DNA of 64,000 bases from Pseudomonadota bacterium (GTDB lineage Bacteria > Myxococcota_A > Polyangia > Polyangiales > Polyangiaceae), in contig JAFAER010000021.1 of NCBI GenBank assembly GCA_023423895.1, forward strand, positions 150,108 through 214,107, written 5' to 3'. The translations under genes and the position numbers were made by a program. Below the pieces are notes generated by a model that made no database searches, was not told the DNA's origin, and saw only the letters and a program-made list of their open reading frames with translations. Below, in pieces: positions 7,638 to 16,450 of the stretch (the stretch's first letter is position 1; the number at the start of each line of letters is the position of its first letter).

Positions 7638-8888
7638 TCACTCGGCGAGCTCGACCTGACGGCCTTCGACGAGCTCTGCCCCGGCGATCGCGACCACTCG
7701 GTCGGTCTCGTCGATGCCGGTCGCGATCTGGATCGTCGGGCCGGTATCGCGCTCGATCACGATCCGCGCGAGGTGGATGCGGTTGCTCGCGTCGACCACG
7801 GCGACGCGCGTTCCCTGGGAGTCGTTGATGAGCGCCGTCGACGGCACTTCGAGCACGCGGTGCGGCATCGGCAGGGAGAGCTCGACCTGCGCGTACATCC
7901 CGGAGAGCAGCTCGCCATTCGGGTTCGGCACGTGGACCACGGTCGTCATGGTGCGCGACTGCGGGTCCAGCGCGGATGCGAAGCGCGCCACCGTGCCGTC
8001 GAAGGTGCGCCCCGCGAACTCGCGCACGGTGACCTTCGCGACGATGTCGTTCTTCACGCTCGGCGCGACGTCCTGCGGGACCTCGATGAAGACACGCATC
8101 GGATTCGTCGTCGCGATCTTGAAGAGCTCGACGCTCGGGTTCACGAGCGCGCCCTTCTCGACCGTGCGCGTGATGATCGTGCCGGCGAACGGCGCGACGA
8201 CCCGTGCGAACGACTTCTCCTGCGAGAGACGGCGGACGTTGGCGTTCTGCGCCTCCAGGTTTGCCTGCGCGACCGCGACGCTCGACTCGGCGACGGCCGC
8301 TTCGGCGCGGCTCTTCTCCACCTCGTCGACGGAGGTGACGCCCGTCGGGGCGAGCTTCTCGCGGCGCTGCAGGCTCGACTTCGCGTAGTCGCGGCTCGCC
8401 TGCGCGTGCGTCAGCGCCGCTGTCGCTTGAGCGAGCTGGGCGCGCGCCTGATCGAGCTGCTGATCGAGCTCGGGGGTATCGACCTCGAGCAGCAGCGTGC
8501 CGGCCTCGACCTTGTCTCCGATGTCGACGAGGCGTCGCCTCACGAAGCCGTTCGCGCGCGTCCGGATCGACGCCTCCTCGAGCGGCCGCATGCTGCCGGG
8601 AAGCACCATCGAGCGATCGCTCGAGAGCACCTTCGGCCGAGCGGCGGTGACGCGCAGCGCAGCGGACGTCTGCACGTGGGTGCTCGTCTCGAGCTCCTGG
8701 CGCGCGCGCTTCTTCGGGAGATAACCGACGACGAAGGCCGTGGAGACGATCGCCACTCCGGCGACGACGAGCGCAGCGGCGCGCGTTCCGGAGAGCTTGG
8801 CGGGCGCTGGAAGGTCGAATCCGAGGTCGGTGTCGTCGCGCGGAGCAGGCGGATCGTGCGGACCTTGCGGCGTAAGCGAGTGGCTCAT
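7638..8888 (-). CDS. RND efflux periplasmic adaptor (HlyD/MFP family)
   Basis: 416 residues. A cytoplasmic N-terminus precedes one membrane helix (about 35-57). Then come the barrel-sandwich/lipoyl half (ANGFVRRRLVDIGDKVEAGTLL split around the hairpin), a long alpha-hairpin with heptad-like Leu/Ala/Gln repeats (about 130-200), the second lipoyl half (VVAPFAGTIITRTVEKG split) and beta-barrel domains. ATG 8888 overlaps the stop of the pump gene (ATGA), which decides the start although the frame is open further upstream. It bridges the inner-membrane pump to an outer-membrane channel; no TolC-type gene is present in this window. Confidence 0.95.
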   Translation of the reverse strand: MSHSLTPQGPHDPPAPRDDTDLGFDLPAPAKLSGTRAAALVVAGVAIVSTAFVVGYLPKKRARQELETSTHVQTSAALRVTAARPKVLSSDRSMVLPGSMRPLEEASIRTRANGFVRRRLVDIGDKVEAGTLLLEVDTPELDQQLDQARAQLAQATAALTHAQASRDYAKSSLQRREKLAPTGVTSVDEVEKSRAEAAVAESSVAVAQANLEAQNANVRRLSQEKSFARVVAPFAGTIITRTVEKGALVNPSVELFKIATTNPMRVFIEVPQDVAPSVKNDIVAKVTVREFAGRTFDGTVARFASALDPQSRTMTTVVHVPNPNGELLSGMYAQVELSLPMPHRVLEVPSTALINDSQGTRVAVVDASNRIHLARIVIERDTGPTIQIATGIDETDRVVAIAGAELVEGRQVELAE

Positions 8889-11800
8889 AGCGCCTCGATT
8901 TCTGCATCCACCTTCGGAGCCTTGCGGCGGAGCATGCTGTACATCACGGGAACGAAGAAGAGGGTCGTGGCCGTCGCGACGAGAAGACCGCCGATGACCG
9001 CGCGTCCGAGGGGGGCGTTCTGCTCGCCACCTTCGCCGACGCCGAGAGACATGGGCAACATGCCGATGATCATCGCCGCCGCCGTCATGAGGACCGGCCG
9101 GAGGCGCGTCATGCCCGCTGCGAGCGCTGCCTCCGTCGCGTTGCGCCCGACCTTGCGCTGGTCGTTCGCGAACGTGACGACGAGGATGCTGTTGGCGGTC
9201 GCGACGCCGACGCACATGATCGAGCCCATCTGCGCGGGCACGCTGAACGTCGTCTGCGAGAGGAAGAGCATCCAGCAGATGCCGGCGAGCGCGCCCGGCA
9301 GCGCCATCAGGATGACGAACGGGTCGAGCCACGACTGGAAGTTCACGACCATGAGCAGATACACGAGCACCACGGCGAAGATGAGGCCGTAGCCGAGGCC
9401 GCGGAACGACGACTCCATGCTCTCGACCTGGCCCTTCACCTTCACGACGGTGCCGCGCGGGAACGTCGGTCGGAGCTCGTCGATCACCTTGTTCACGCCG
9501 GCGGCCACGGATGCGAGGTCGGCTCCGTCGACGTTCGCCTGGACGTCGTACGTCCGCGTTGCGTTGAAGTGCGTGACGTTCGCGGGCGTCGTCCCACGCG
9601 ACATCGTGGCGACGTTCGAGAGGAGCTGGGGCACGCCGTTCGGTGTGGCGAGCGGGATCGACCCGAGCGCGTCGAGCGAGTCGTTCTCGTACTGCGGGGT
9701 CGACACGGCGACCGTGTACTGGACGCCGCGCTTCGAATCGAGCCAGTAGCTCGGCTGAACCTGCGAGCTCGAAGAGAGCGTGACGAGGAGGTCGTTCGCC
9801 ACGTCGCGCTCGGTGAGGCCCGACTGGCGCGCCATCGTGCGGTCGACGTCGACCTTCACGTTCGGCTCGTGAGGCACCTGCGCGAGGTGCACGTCGACGG
9901 CGCCCGGTACCGTCTTGATGCGCTCGGCGAGCTTCTGCGCGAGCTCGAGGGTCGCCTGATCGTTCGCAGGCGCGCCGACGATCTGGACGTTGATAGGCGC
10001 CGCGAGGCCGAAGTTCAGGACCTGCGTCGAGATGTCCGGCGCGAGGAAGAAGAAGGTCGTGTCGGGGTACGACGCCGCGAGAGTGGTCCGCAGCTTGCGG
10101 ACGTATTCGGCGGTCGGCTTGTGCCCGTGCTTCAGGGAGATGAGGATCTGCCCGTCGGCCGGCGAGATGGCGGCGCCTTCGCTGAGCGACAAGTTGATGC
10201 CGCTGTACGGCGTGCCGATGTTGTCGATGAGCTGGTCGATCTCGCCCTGCGGGATGACCGTCTTGATCGTGTCTTCGATCGCGGCGAAGCGCTTCTCGCT
10301 CTCCTCGATGCGCGTGCCGGGCGGACCGCGCACGTGGAGCTTCACGAGACCGGCGTCGACCGTCGGGAAGAAGTCGCGGCCGATGAGCGGGAAGAGGCAG
10401 AGCGAGAGACCGGCGAACGCGAGGAACCCGAGCGCGAACGTCTTCCGCCGCGCGAGCGCGAGCGCCAGGTAGCGGCCATACCCGGTGCGGAGGCGCTCGA
10501 ACGCACGATCGAACGCGGCAAAGAAACGCCCGGCGATGCTCGTGGGCGGGCCATGGTGCGGGTTCACTCCGCCCCGGCCTTCGCCGGGGCTCCGTCGACC
10601 TTCGTGGACTCCGTCCAGTGGAGCAGGACTCCGTCCACTCCGGTTCATGTGCGCGTCCGCCTCGCCGCGGAGGAGGTAGCGCACGAGCGTGGGGACGAGC
10701 GTTCGCGACAGCACGTACGACGTCAGCATCGCGAAGACGACGGCGAGCGCGAGCGGGACGAAGAGCGACTTCGCGGCGCCGGTGATGAAGGCGACCGGCA
10801 CGAAGACGATGCAGATGCAGAGCGTCGAGACGAACGCCGGCGTCGCGATCTCCTGCGCGCCGTCCATGATGGCCCGGTAGAACGGCTTCCGCTGGGCCAT
10901 GTTGCGGTGGATGTTCTCGATGGCGACCGTCGCGTCGTCGACGAGGATGCCGACCGCCAGCGACATTCCTCCGAGCGTCATGACGTTGAGCGTGTGCCCC
11001 ATCGCCGCGAGCACGATGATCGACACGAGGATCGACAGCGGGATCGAGACGATGACGATGAGCGTGCTCCGCCAGCTCCCGAGGAAGAGCAGGATCATGA
11101 GCGCCGTCAGACCCGCCGCGATCGCCGCTTCGTGAACGACGCCGTTGACCGCCGCGCGCACGAACAGCGACTGGTCGAAGAGGAGTGAGAGCTTCAGGTC
11201 TTTCGGTAGACGCGCCTCGATCGCCGGGAGCATCTTCTTGACGCTCGCGGCGATCTCCATCGTGCTCGTGTTGCCGTTCTTCAGGATCGACATGAGCACG
11301 GAGCGCTTGCCCCCGACGTGCACCATGTTCGTCTGCGGCGAGGAGCCGTCACGCACGTTCGCGACGTCGCGCACGTAGACGGTCGTCCCGCGGACGTCCT
11401 TGATCGGCAGCGCGCCGATCTCGGCGAACGCCTCCGGGCTCGCGTTGAGCGCGACCGAATATTCGTTCGTGCCCATCTTCGCCGTGCCGGTCGGCAAGAT
11501 GACGTTCTGGTTCGCGATCGCGATCGTGACGTCGCGCGGCGACAGCCCCCACGCGTAGAGACGCTGCGGGTCGACGTCGACCATGATCTGGCGCTGCTTA
11601 CCGCCGTACGGCCACGGGATCTGCGTGCCGCGGATCGTCGCCATGTCCGCGCGGACGAAGTTCGTGCCGTAGTCGAACAGCTCCTGCTCGGAGAGCGACT
11701 CGCTCTCGAGCGCGGCTTGCATGATCGGCACGTTCGAAGCGCTGTAGCGGATGATGAACGGCGGCGTTGCGCCTGGAGGCATCATGCGGACCGCCGACTG

Positions 11801-12139
11801 CGAGATCGCCGTCACCTGTGCGGTCGCCGCCTCGATGCTCGTGCCGGTCTGGAAGAAGATCTTCACGACGGCGATGCCGCGAAGCGACTGGCTCTCGATG
11901 TGCTCGATGTCGTTGACCGTCGTCGTGAGCATGCGCTCGTAGTTCGTGACGACGCGCTTCTCCATCTCCTCGGGAGAGAGGCCCTGGTAGTTCCAGATGA
12001 CCGAGATGACCGGGATGTCGATCTCCGGGAAAATGTCGGTCGGCATCCGGAGGATCTGGAAGATCCCGCCGATGAAGATGAGCATCGCCATCACGATGAA
12101 CGTGTACGGGCGACGTAGTGCGATCCGGACGAGCCACAT
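8885..12139 (-). CDS. RND efflux transporter permease (AcrB/HAE1-like)
   Basis: 1084 residues, the usual size for an RND pump. The N-terminus has the TM1 helix and the family motif around RMPTDIFPEIDIPV. TM4 carries the proton-relay pair in GILVDDATVAIEN. Two large periplasmic loops and twelve predicted helices in two repeats are seen. Between TM6 and the second half there is a roughly 35-residue Arg/Gly/Pro/His-rich insertion encoded by 10552-10650 that coincides with palindromic DNA. The gene is first in a two-gene operon with the adaptor and divergent from a LysR regulator, which probably controls it. The substrate cannot be deduced. Confidence 0.95.
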   Translation of the reverse strand: MWLVRIALRRPYTFIVMAMLIFIGGIFQILRMPTDIFPEIDIPVISVIWNYQGLSPEEMEKRVVTNYERMLTTTVNDIEHIESQSLRGIAVVKIFFQTGTSIEAATAQVTAISQSAVRMMPPGATPPFIIRYSASNVPIMQAALESESLSEQELFDYGTNFVRADMATIRGTQIPWPYGGKQRQIMVDVDPQRLYAWGLSPRDVTIAIANQNVILPTGTAKMGTNEYSVALNASPEAFAEIGALPIKDVRGTTVYVRDVANVRDGSSPQTNMVHVGGKRSVLMSILKNGNTSTMEIAASVKKMLPAIEARLPKDLKLSLLFDQSLFVRAAVNGVVHEAAIAAGLTALMILLFLGSWRSTLIVIVSIPLSILVSIIVLAAMGHTLNVMTLGGMSLAVGILVDDATVAIENIHRNMAQRKPFYRAIMDGAQEIATPAFVSTLCICIVFVPVAFITGAAKSLFVPLALAVVFAMLTSYVLSRTLVPTLVRYLLRGEADAHMNRSGRSPAPLDGVHEGRRSPGEGRGGVNPHHGPPTSIAGRFFAAFDRAFERLRTGYGRYLALALARRKTFALGFLAFAGLSLCLFPLIGRDFFPTVDAGLVKLHVRGPPGTRIEESEKRFAAIEDTIKTVIPQGEIDQLIDNIGTPYSGINLSLSEGAAISPADGQILISLKHGHKPTAEYVRKLRTTLAASYPDTTFFFLAPDISTQVLNFGLAAPINVQIVGAPANDQATLELAQKLAERIKTVPGAVDVHLAQVPHEPNVKVDVDRTMARQSGLTERDVANDLLVTLSSSSQVQPSYWLDSKRGVQYTVAVSTPQYENDSLDALGSIPLATPNGVPQLLSNVATMSRGTTPANVTHFNATRTYDVQANVDGADLASVAAGVNKVIDELRPTFPRGTVVKVKGQVESMESSFRGLGYGLIFAVVLVYLLMVVNFQSWLDPFVILMALPGALAGICWMLFLSQTTFSVPAQMGSIMCVGVATANSILVVTFANDQRKVGRNATEAALAAGMTRLRPVLMTAAAMIIGMLPMSLGVGEGGEQNAPLGRAVIGGLLVATATTLFFVPVMYSMLRRKAPKVDAEIEAL
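10571..10638. repeat. Palindromic repeat element inside the RND gene
   Basis: GCCCCGGC (10571-10578), loop CTTC, GCCGGGGC (10583-10590) is a perfect 8-bp stem. It is followed by GTGGAC (10604-10609) facing GTCCAC (10633-10638), which encloses a direct repeat of GGACTCCGTCCA (10606-10617 and 10626-10637). The element is in frame and encodes a basic, Pro/Gly-rich cytoplasmic loop. ACTCCGTCCA recurs at 19706-19715 beside the tRNA-Gln gene. Confidence 0.55.
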
Positions 12140-12215
12140 GCTGCGGTGCTGAGATGACCGAGGTCACGTTCGCGGTGCGCGACTCGTGGGTCCAATATAT
12201 CGAGGTGCCCCTTGT

Positions 12216-12232
12216 GATACCCTACGGGTATC
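12216..12232. promoter_or_regulatory. LysR-type operator between lysR and the RND operon
   Basis: GATACCC-TAC-GGGTATC is a perfect inverted repeat with 7-bp arms. It contains ATAC-N7-GTAT, the BenM/CatM-type form of the LysR T-N11-A box. It lies in the 93-bp divergent gap and its last base abuts the GTG start of the regulator, leaving no room for a usual ribosome binding site. Autoregulation plus control of the efflux operon is the expected logic. Confidence 0.75.
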
Positions 12233-13171
12233 GTGGAGCTCCGCCATCTGCGTTACTTCGTCGCGGTTGCCGAGGAGCGTCACTTCGGGCGCGCCGCCGA
12301 ACGCCTGAAAATTGCGCAGCCGCCGCTCAGCCGTCAGATCCAGCTGCTCGAGGACGAGCTCAGCGTTCGCCTCTTCGATCGGTCGCGGAGGAAGGTCGAG
12401 TTGACCGCGGCCGGGGCCACGCTCCTCGAGCATGCCCGGCGCGTGTTCGAGTCGGTAGAGCTTGCTGCGCGCGAGACCCAGCGTGCGGGGCGCGGCGAAC
12501 GAGGGCGCATCGCGATCGGCTACCCCTCGTCGCTCGCGTACAGCGGCCTCGCCGAGGTGCTTCGCACGTTCCGCTCGAAATATCCGGACGTCGCCATCAC
12601 GCTCGACGGGCTGGCGCCGCAGGCTCAGATCGATGCGCTCAAGGAAGGTCGGCTCGACGTCGGCTTCGTCCGGGCGCCGTTCGACGAGCCGGGGCTCGAG
12701 TCGCTGCCCATCCGTCGCGAGCCGCTGGTGATCGCGCTTCCGGCCGATCATTCGCTGGCCGCACGGTCGTCGCGCATCGCGCTCGAGGCCCTCGCGGAGG
12801 AGCCATTCGTCCTCTTTCCGCGATCGCGCGGGCCGGCGTTCTTCGACCAGCTCATGCGTCTCTGCAACGACGCCGGCTTTACGCCCCGGATCGTCCAGGA
12901 GGCGCAGCAGCTCGACATCGTCAGCCTCGTGGCCGCCGGCTTCGGCGTGTCGATTTTGCCCGCCTCCGTGCGCCACGCGCAGCGGTCGGGCGTGGCGTAC
13001 CGGTCGATCGTGGGCAATCCGATGACCGATCTCCGGGTCGCCTGGCGCAAGGACAACGCGGCGCCGGTCGTCCGGGCGCTCGTCGACGTGGTCCGGAGCG
13101 TCGGAATCCGTCGAGCTCGCCCGCGCCGCCGAGCTTCCGGCGCCGAGACGTCTCGCCGTGCACGCCCTTGA
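12233..13171 (+). CDS. LysR-family transcriptional regulator
   Basis: 312 residues from GTG 12233; the canonical N-terminus MELRHLRYFVAVAEE confirms this start. The winged HTH spans about 1-60 (AAERLKIAQPPLSRQIQLLE), followed by a linker helix and the periplasmic-binding-like effector domain (about 90-295, beginning GRIAIGYP). The C-terminal 20 residues are Arg-rich. It is divergent from the RND efflux pair, with a LysR-type operator between them, so control of efflux in response to a small molecule is likely. The effector is unknown. No Shine-Dalgarno sequence is seen upstream. Confidence 0.93.
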   Translation: MELRHLRYFVAVAEERHFGRAAERLKIAQPPLSRQIQLLEDELSVRLFDRSRRKVELTAAGATLLEHARRVFESVELAARETQRAGRGERGRIAIGYPSSLAYSGLAEVLRTFRSKYPDVAITLDGLAPQAQIDALKEGRLDVGFVRAPFDEPGLESLPIRREPLVIALPADHSLAARSSRIALEALAEEPFVLFPRSRGPAFFDQLMRLCNDAGFTPRIVQEAQQLDIVSLVAAGFGVSILPASVRHAQRSGVAYRSIVGNPMTDLRVAWRKDNAAPVVRALVDVVRSVGIRRARPRRRASGAETSRRARP

Positions 13172-13208
13172 CGCGCGCGCGGTTCGAAAAGAAAAGGGCC
13201 TCCTCAAC

Positions 13209-14444
13209 ATGGCAAGCACCGACAAGGGCTCCCTCCGGAAGGGCTTCGAACGCGCTCGTGACGTCCACCCCGTCGGGATCACCGGCAAGGAGACCCCTGC
13301 GGAGGTCATCGAGCGGATGTTCCCGGCCTATGTCGGCCGGCAGGAGCGCACGGCCTTCGAGCTGATGCGCCGAAGCTCGCAGGACGACGTCTGCACCTTC
13401 TTGACGATGTCGGGCGCCATGACGCCTGCCGGGCTCCACCAGTCCTGCATCATCCCGCTCATCGAGCGCGGTCTCATCGACTGCATCACGACGACGGGCG
13501 CGAACCTGTATCACGATGCTCACCGCATCATCGGGCACCGGATCCGCGAGATCGACCCGAACGCGGGCGACATCACCTATCGCCTCGCGCGCATCATTCG
13601 CATCTACGATCTCGGGTTCCGCGAGGAGACGCTCCTCGAGACGGACAAGCTGTTCAGCGCGCTGCTGCTGTCGCCGGATTACCAGCGCAAGATGACGACG
13701 ACGGAGCTGCACTGGCTCCTCGGGCGGGACATCGCCGCGATCGAAGACGCGCTCGGCATCAAGAGCCCGTCGCTCATCGCCACCGCGTACCGCTACGGCG
13801 TGCCGATCTTCGTCGGCGCGGTCCAGGACGGGTCGATCTTCCTGAACATCGTGAAGCTGAAGCGCCTCTTCGGCGACGAGTTCAAGCTCGAGATCGACGT
13901 CAACGACGACGTCTTCGAGATGGGCGCGATGCAGCACCACTGCTTCGGCACCCTGAAGAAGAAGATGGCGATCTGGATCCTCGGCGGCGGCGTCCCGAAG
14001 AACTACACGCTTCAGGGCGAGCCGCTGCTCGATCAGATCCTCGGCGTGCCGACGCACGGCTTCGACTTCGACGTGCAGTTCTGCGTCGACCCGGTCGACA
14101 ACGGCGCGCTCAGCTCTTGCCCGGCGGGCGAGGGCCATACGTGGGGCAAGGTCTCGGCGGAGAGCGTGCAGTACGGCTCGATGTACGTCCATTGCGACGT
14201 CACCGCGGTCTTCCCGTGGCTCACGTACGCGCTCCTCTCCGACGCGCGCGTCCACAAGAAGCCGCGCCGCCTCTACGACGTCCGCGAGACCGCCGTGAAG
14301 AACCTCCAGGGCGAGATCCAGAAGCGGCGGAAGAAGCTCCTCGACACGGTGAAGTTCGATCTTCCGAAGAACGCCAAGAAGAAGAGCGGGCCGAAGCCGA
14401 GCAAGAAGCCGAACAAGAAGGCCACGCGCGCCGCGGGCCGATGA
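13209..14444 (+). CDS. Deoxyhypusine synthase family protein
   Basis: 411 residues from ATG 13209, with the upstream AAAAGGG as a possible binding site. The Rossmann-like fold of the DHS family is recognisable: TMSGAMTPAG, TTTGANLYHD, and near the C-terminus EGHTWGKVS, where Lys314 corresponds to the lysine that forms the enzyme-butylamine imine. A Lys/Pro-rich tail follows. Bacteria do not modify EF-P with hypusine, so bacterial members are thought to make homospermidine or related polyamines; which reaction applies here cannot be told from sequence. The stop overlaps the amidase start (ATGA at 14441-14444), so the two may act in one pathway. Confidence 0.9.
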   Translation: MASTDKGSLRKGFERARDVHPVGITGKETPAEVIERMFPAYVGRQERTAFELMRRSSQDDVCTFLTMSGAMTPAGLHQSCIIPLIERGLIDCITTTGANLYHDAHRIIGHRIREIDPNAGDITYRLARIIRIYDLGFREETLLETDKLFSALLLSPDYQRKMTTTELHWLLGRDIAAIEDALGIKSPSLIATAYRYGVPIFVGAVQDGSIFLNIVKLKRLFGDEFKLEIDVNDDVFEMGAMQHHCFGTLKKKMAIWILGGGVPKNYTLQGEPLLDQILGVPTHGFDFDVQFCVDPVDNGALSSCPAGEGHTWGKVSAESVQYGSMYVHCDVTAVFPWLTYALLSDARVHKKPRRLYDVRETAVKNLQGEIQKRRKKLLDTVKFDLPKNAKKKSGPKPSKKPNKKATRAAGR

Positions 14445-14530
14445 GCGACGGGGACGGCGCGAGCTCGCGAATGAGCGCTGCTGACGGCGCGAGCTCGCGG
14501 GTGAGCGACGGGGACGGCGCGAGCTCGCGA
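14441..14530 (+). repeat. Three 30-bp repeats carrying start codons
   Basis: Units 14441-14470, 14471-14500 and 14501-14530 each begin with ATG or GTG and encode variants of MSDGDGASSR; a partial fourth begins at ATG 14531. Each unit includes GCGAGCTCGC, a 10-bp palindrome. The first unit overlaps the stop of the upstream gene. Confidence 0.85.
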
Positions 14531-15850
14531 ATGAGCGACGGGCCTTTCGCGGCGTATGACGTCGAGGGGTGCCGCAAACGCATTCGCGCGCGCAACGACG
14601 AGCTGAACGCGGTCCTCCACGTCGTCGAGTCGCCGCGCGTCGCGGCGCTCTCCGGCGAGAGCGATCGACCGCTCCTCGGCGTGCCGTACGTCCTCAAGGA
14701 CACCTGGGACACGGCGGGGATCCCGACGACCGGCGGCTCGTGGCGTCATCGCGCGCGCGTGCCGGCATCGTCGAGTCATGCGCACCTCGCGTTCGAGCGC
14801 GCGGGCGCGGTTCTCCTCGGCAAGTCGAACCTCTGCGATCTCGCGTTCTCGACCGAGAGCGACAACCATCTTCGCGGCCCCGTTCGAAATCCGTACGACC
14901 TCTCGCGTACGGCGGGTGGAAGCACGGGCGGTGGCGCCGCCGCGGTCGCCGACGGAATGGCCGCGTTCGAGTGGGGCTCCGACTTCGGCGGCTCGATCCG
15001 TGGGCCGGCGGCGTTCTGTGGTGTCGTCGGGCTCCGGCTCTCGACGGCCGCCTGGCCGGTGGACTTCCATCACTTCCCGCGTCTCGCCCCGTTCTTCTGG
15101 GAGATGTGTGGCATGGGGCCGATCGCGCGGACCGTCGACGGCGCGCGTGCCGTGGTCGACGCCGTGAAGGGCGCTTTGCGCCGCGACGTGCCCGCGCCGA
15201 GGATCGACCGCAGGCGTGCCGTCGTGTGGGCGCCGGACAAGGCGCACGACGACGAGTGGCCCACGTTCGTGAAGGACGCCGGCAAGCTGCTCGATGCGGC
15301 GGACATCACGTGGTCGGTCGCCCGCGAGCTCCCTACGCCGACGCAGGTGAATGCGCTCTACACGGAGCATCTCGCCGCGCACTTCGGTGAGCTGGTGCGC
15401 GCTGGCGATTTCCCGTTGTCCGAGGCGCTCCCGGCGGTGCTCCTGTCGATCGTGTCCGGTGGGCGCCTCGATCGGCGCGTCCACCCGAACACCGCGCTCC
15501 TCCTCGCAGCGGTGCTCGGCATGCGCTTCGTGCATCGCGACAAGGTCCGCGCCGCCCGGCGCGTCGCCGACGTGCGCGCGAGGGTCCAGGCGATCTGGAG
15601 CTCCGGAGCGCTCGTCGTGACGCCGACCTGCACGCTCCGTCCGCCGCGCCATGGTCGAGCGGCATTCGCGCTGCGTCTGATGAGCTTCTGCAAGCTCGGG
15701 AACCTCGTCGACGCTACGGGCCTCGCGATCCCGTTCGGGACGTTCCCCGGCACGAGGTTGCCGCGCTCGCTCCAGATCATGGGCCCGCCGGGCTCCGAGG
15801 ACGAGGTCCTCGCGATGGGCGCCCGGCTCGAGGCGCTCGCGAAGCGCTGA
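14441..15850 (+). CDS. Amidase signature family hydrolase
   Basis: 469 residues from ATG 14441. The Ser-cisSer-Lys triad is present: Lys86 in VLKDTWDT, Ser161 in GGSTGGG and nucleophile Ser185 in GSDFGGSIRGPA. The second Ser of the usual GGSSGG motif is Thr here. It hydrolyses an amide bond; the substrate is unknown, but coupling to a polyamine-type enzyme upstream hints at an amine-containing compound (inference). The first 30 residues are three copies of a 10-residue repeat, each starting with an ATG or GTG codon, and ATG 14531 just after them would also give a complete amidase. Confidence 0.92.
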   Translation: MSDGDGASSRMSAADGASSRVSDGDGASSRMSDGPFAAYDVEGCRKRIRARNDELNAVLHVVESPRVAALSGESDRPLLGVPYVLKDTWDTAGIPTTGGSWRHRARVPASSSHAHLAFERAGAVLLGKSNLCDLAFSTESDNHLRGPVRNPYDLSRTAGGSTGGGAAAVADGMAAFEWGSDFGGSIRGPAAFCGVVGLRLSTAAWPVDFHHFPRLAPFFWEMCGMGPIARTVDGARAVVDAVKGALRRDVPAPRIDRRRAVVWAPDKAHDDEWPTFVKDAGKLLDAADITWSVARELPTPTQVNALYTEHLAAHFGELVRAGDFPLSEALPAVLLSIVSGGRLDRRVHPNTALLLAAVLGMRFVHRDKVRAARRVADVRARVQAIWSSGALVVTPTCTLRPPRHGRAAFALRLMSFCKLGNLVDATGLAIPFGTFPGTRLPRSLQIMGPPGSEDEVLAMGARLEALAKR

Positions 15851-15861
15851 CCCGGCTGCGA

Positions 15862-16290
15862 CTACTCGAAGCCGATCGCGACGAGCATCTCGAACATCGC
15901 GAGCGTCGCGTCCGGCGTGGGGTAGTCGAACGCGAGCCCCGCGCGCGCGCTCGTGCGGGGGCGGCCGAGCGCGTCGAGCTCGTTCGTGGGGCGAAGGGGA
16001 TGTGCCCACGCGACGACGGCGGTGAGGACGAGCGGGTCCCAGAGTGTCGGCGTCGCGAAGGCCACCGAGATACGGTCGCCGGCGACGAGCGGCTCATCCG
16101 TCTCGACCCCTGCGCCGGCGAGATGGATGTCGATCACCGTACCCGAACGCTCCCACCCGTGCCGCTCGGACCGCAGCACGACGGACAGGCGTACGGGCCT
16201 CCGCTGATGAGCGCGGAAATAGGTCGTTCCCTGTTCGTTGCCGCCTGCGCTGGAAGGATGGAACGTTGCAGGCGGCACGGCAGCGGGCAC
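15862..16290 (-). CDS. PilZ-domain protein
   Basis: 142 residues from GTG 16290. After a variable N-terminus there is a PilZ domain (about 27-140). The basic RRPVR motif near residue 30 fits the RxxxR c-di-GMP-binding arm. The second motif, normally (D/N)xSxxG, reads DIHLAGAG, with His in place of Ser, so binding may be altered. The characteristic strand pattern follows, with GDRISVAF and VVAWAHP. It converges with the amidase gene and is divergent from a second PilZ gene at 16451, so the pair may share a 160-bp control region. Output partner unknown. Confidence 0.8.
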   Translation of the reverse strand: MPAAVPPATFHPSSAGGNEQGTTYFRAHQRRPVRLSVVLRSERHGWERSGTVIDIHLAGAGVETDEPLVAGDRISVAFATPTLWDPLVLTAVVAWAHPLRPTNELDALGRPRTSARAGLAFDYPTPDATLAMFEMLVAIGFE

Positions 16291-16450
16291 ACGATATCAC
16301 GGCGCTGCGTGGCAGAGGACGCTCGAGCGGTATTCTCGTCGATCCGTTCACGGTCGAGTGACGCGGGTTGGCGTTTTGCAGAAGGCCTCGGTTAGGATGG
16401 GGCTCGCAGTGTCGACTCGCGACACGTAAGGCGGTCAGGCGAGAGCAGGA

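Noticed and set aside
7638..9332. 564-residue version of the RND adaptor
   Set aside because: The extra N-terminal residues are antisense-like, Arg/His-rich and lie inside the pump gene; ATG 8888 gives the proper membrane anchor and the coupled start.
14441..14530. Repeats considered as an intergenic element
   Set aside because: They are in frame with the amidase and each encodes the same 10-residue motif, so they are part of the coding region.
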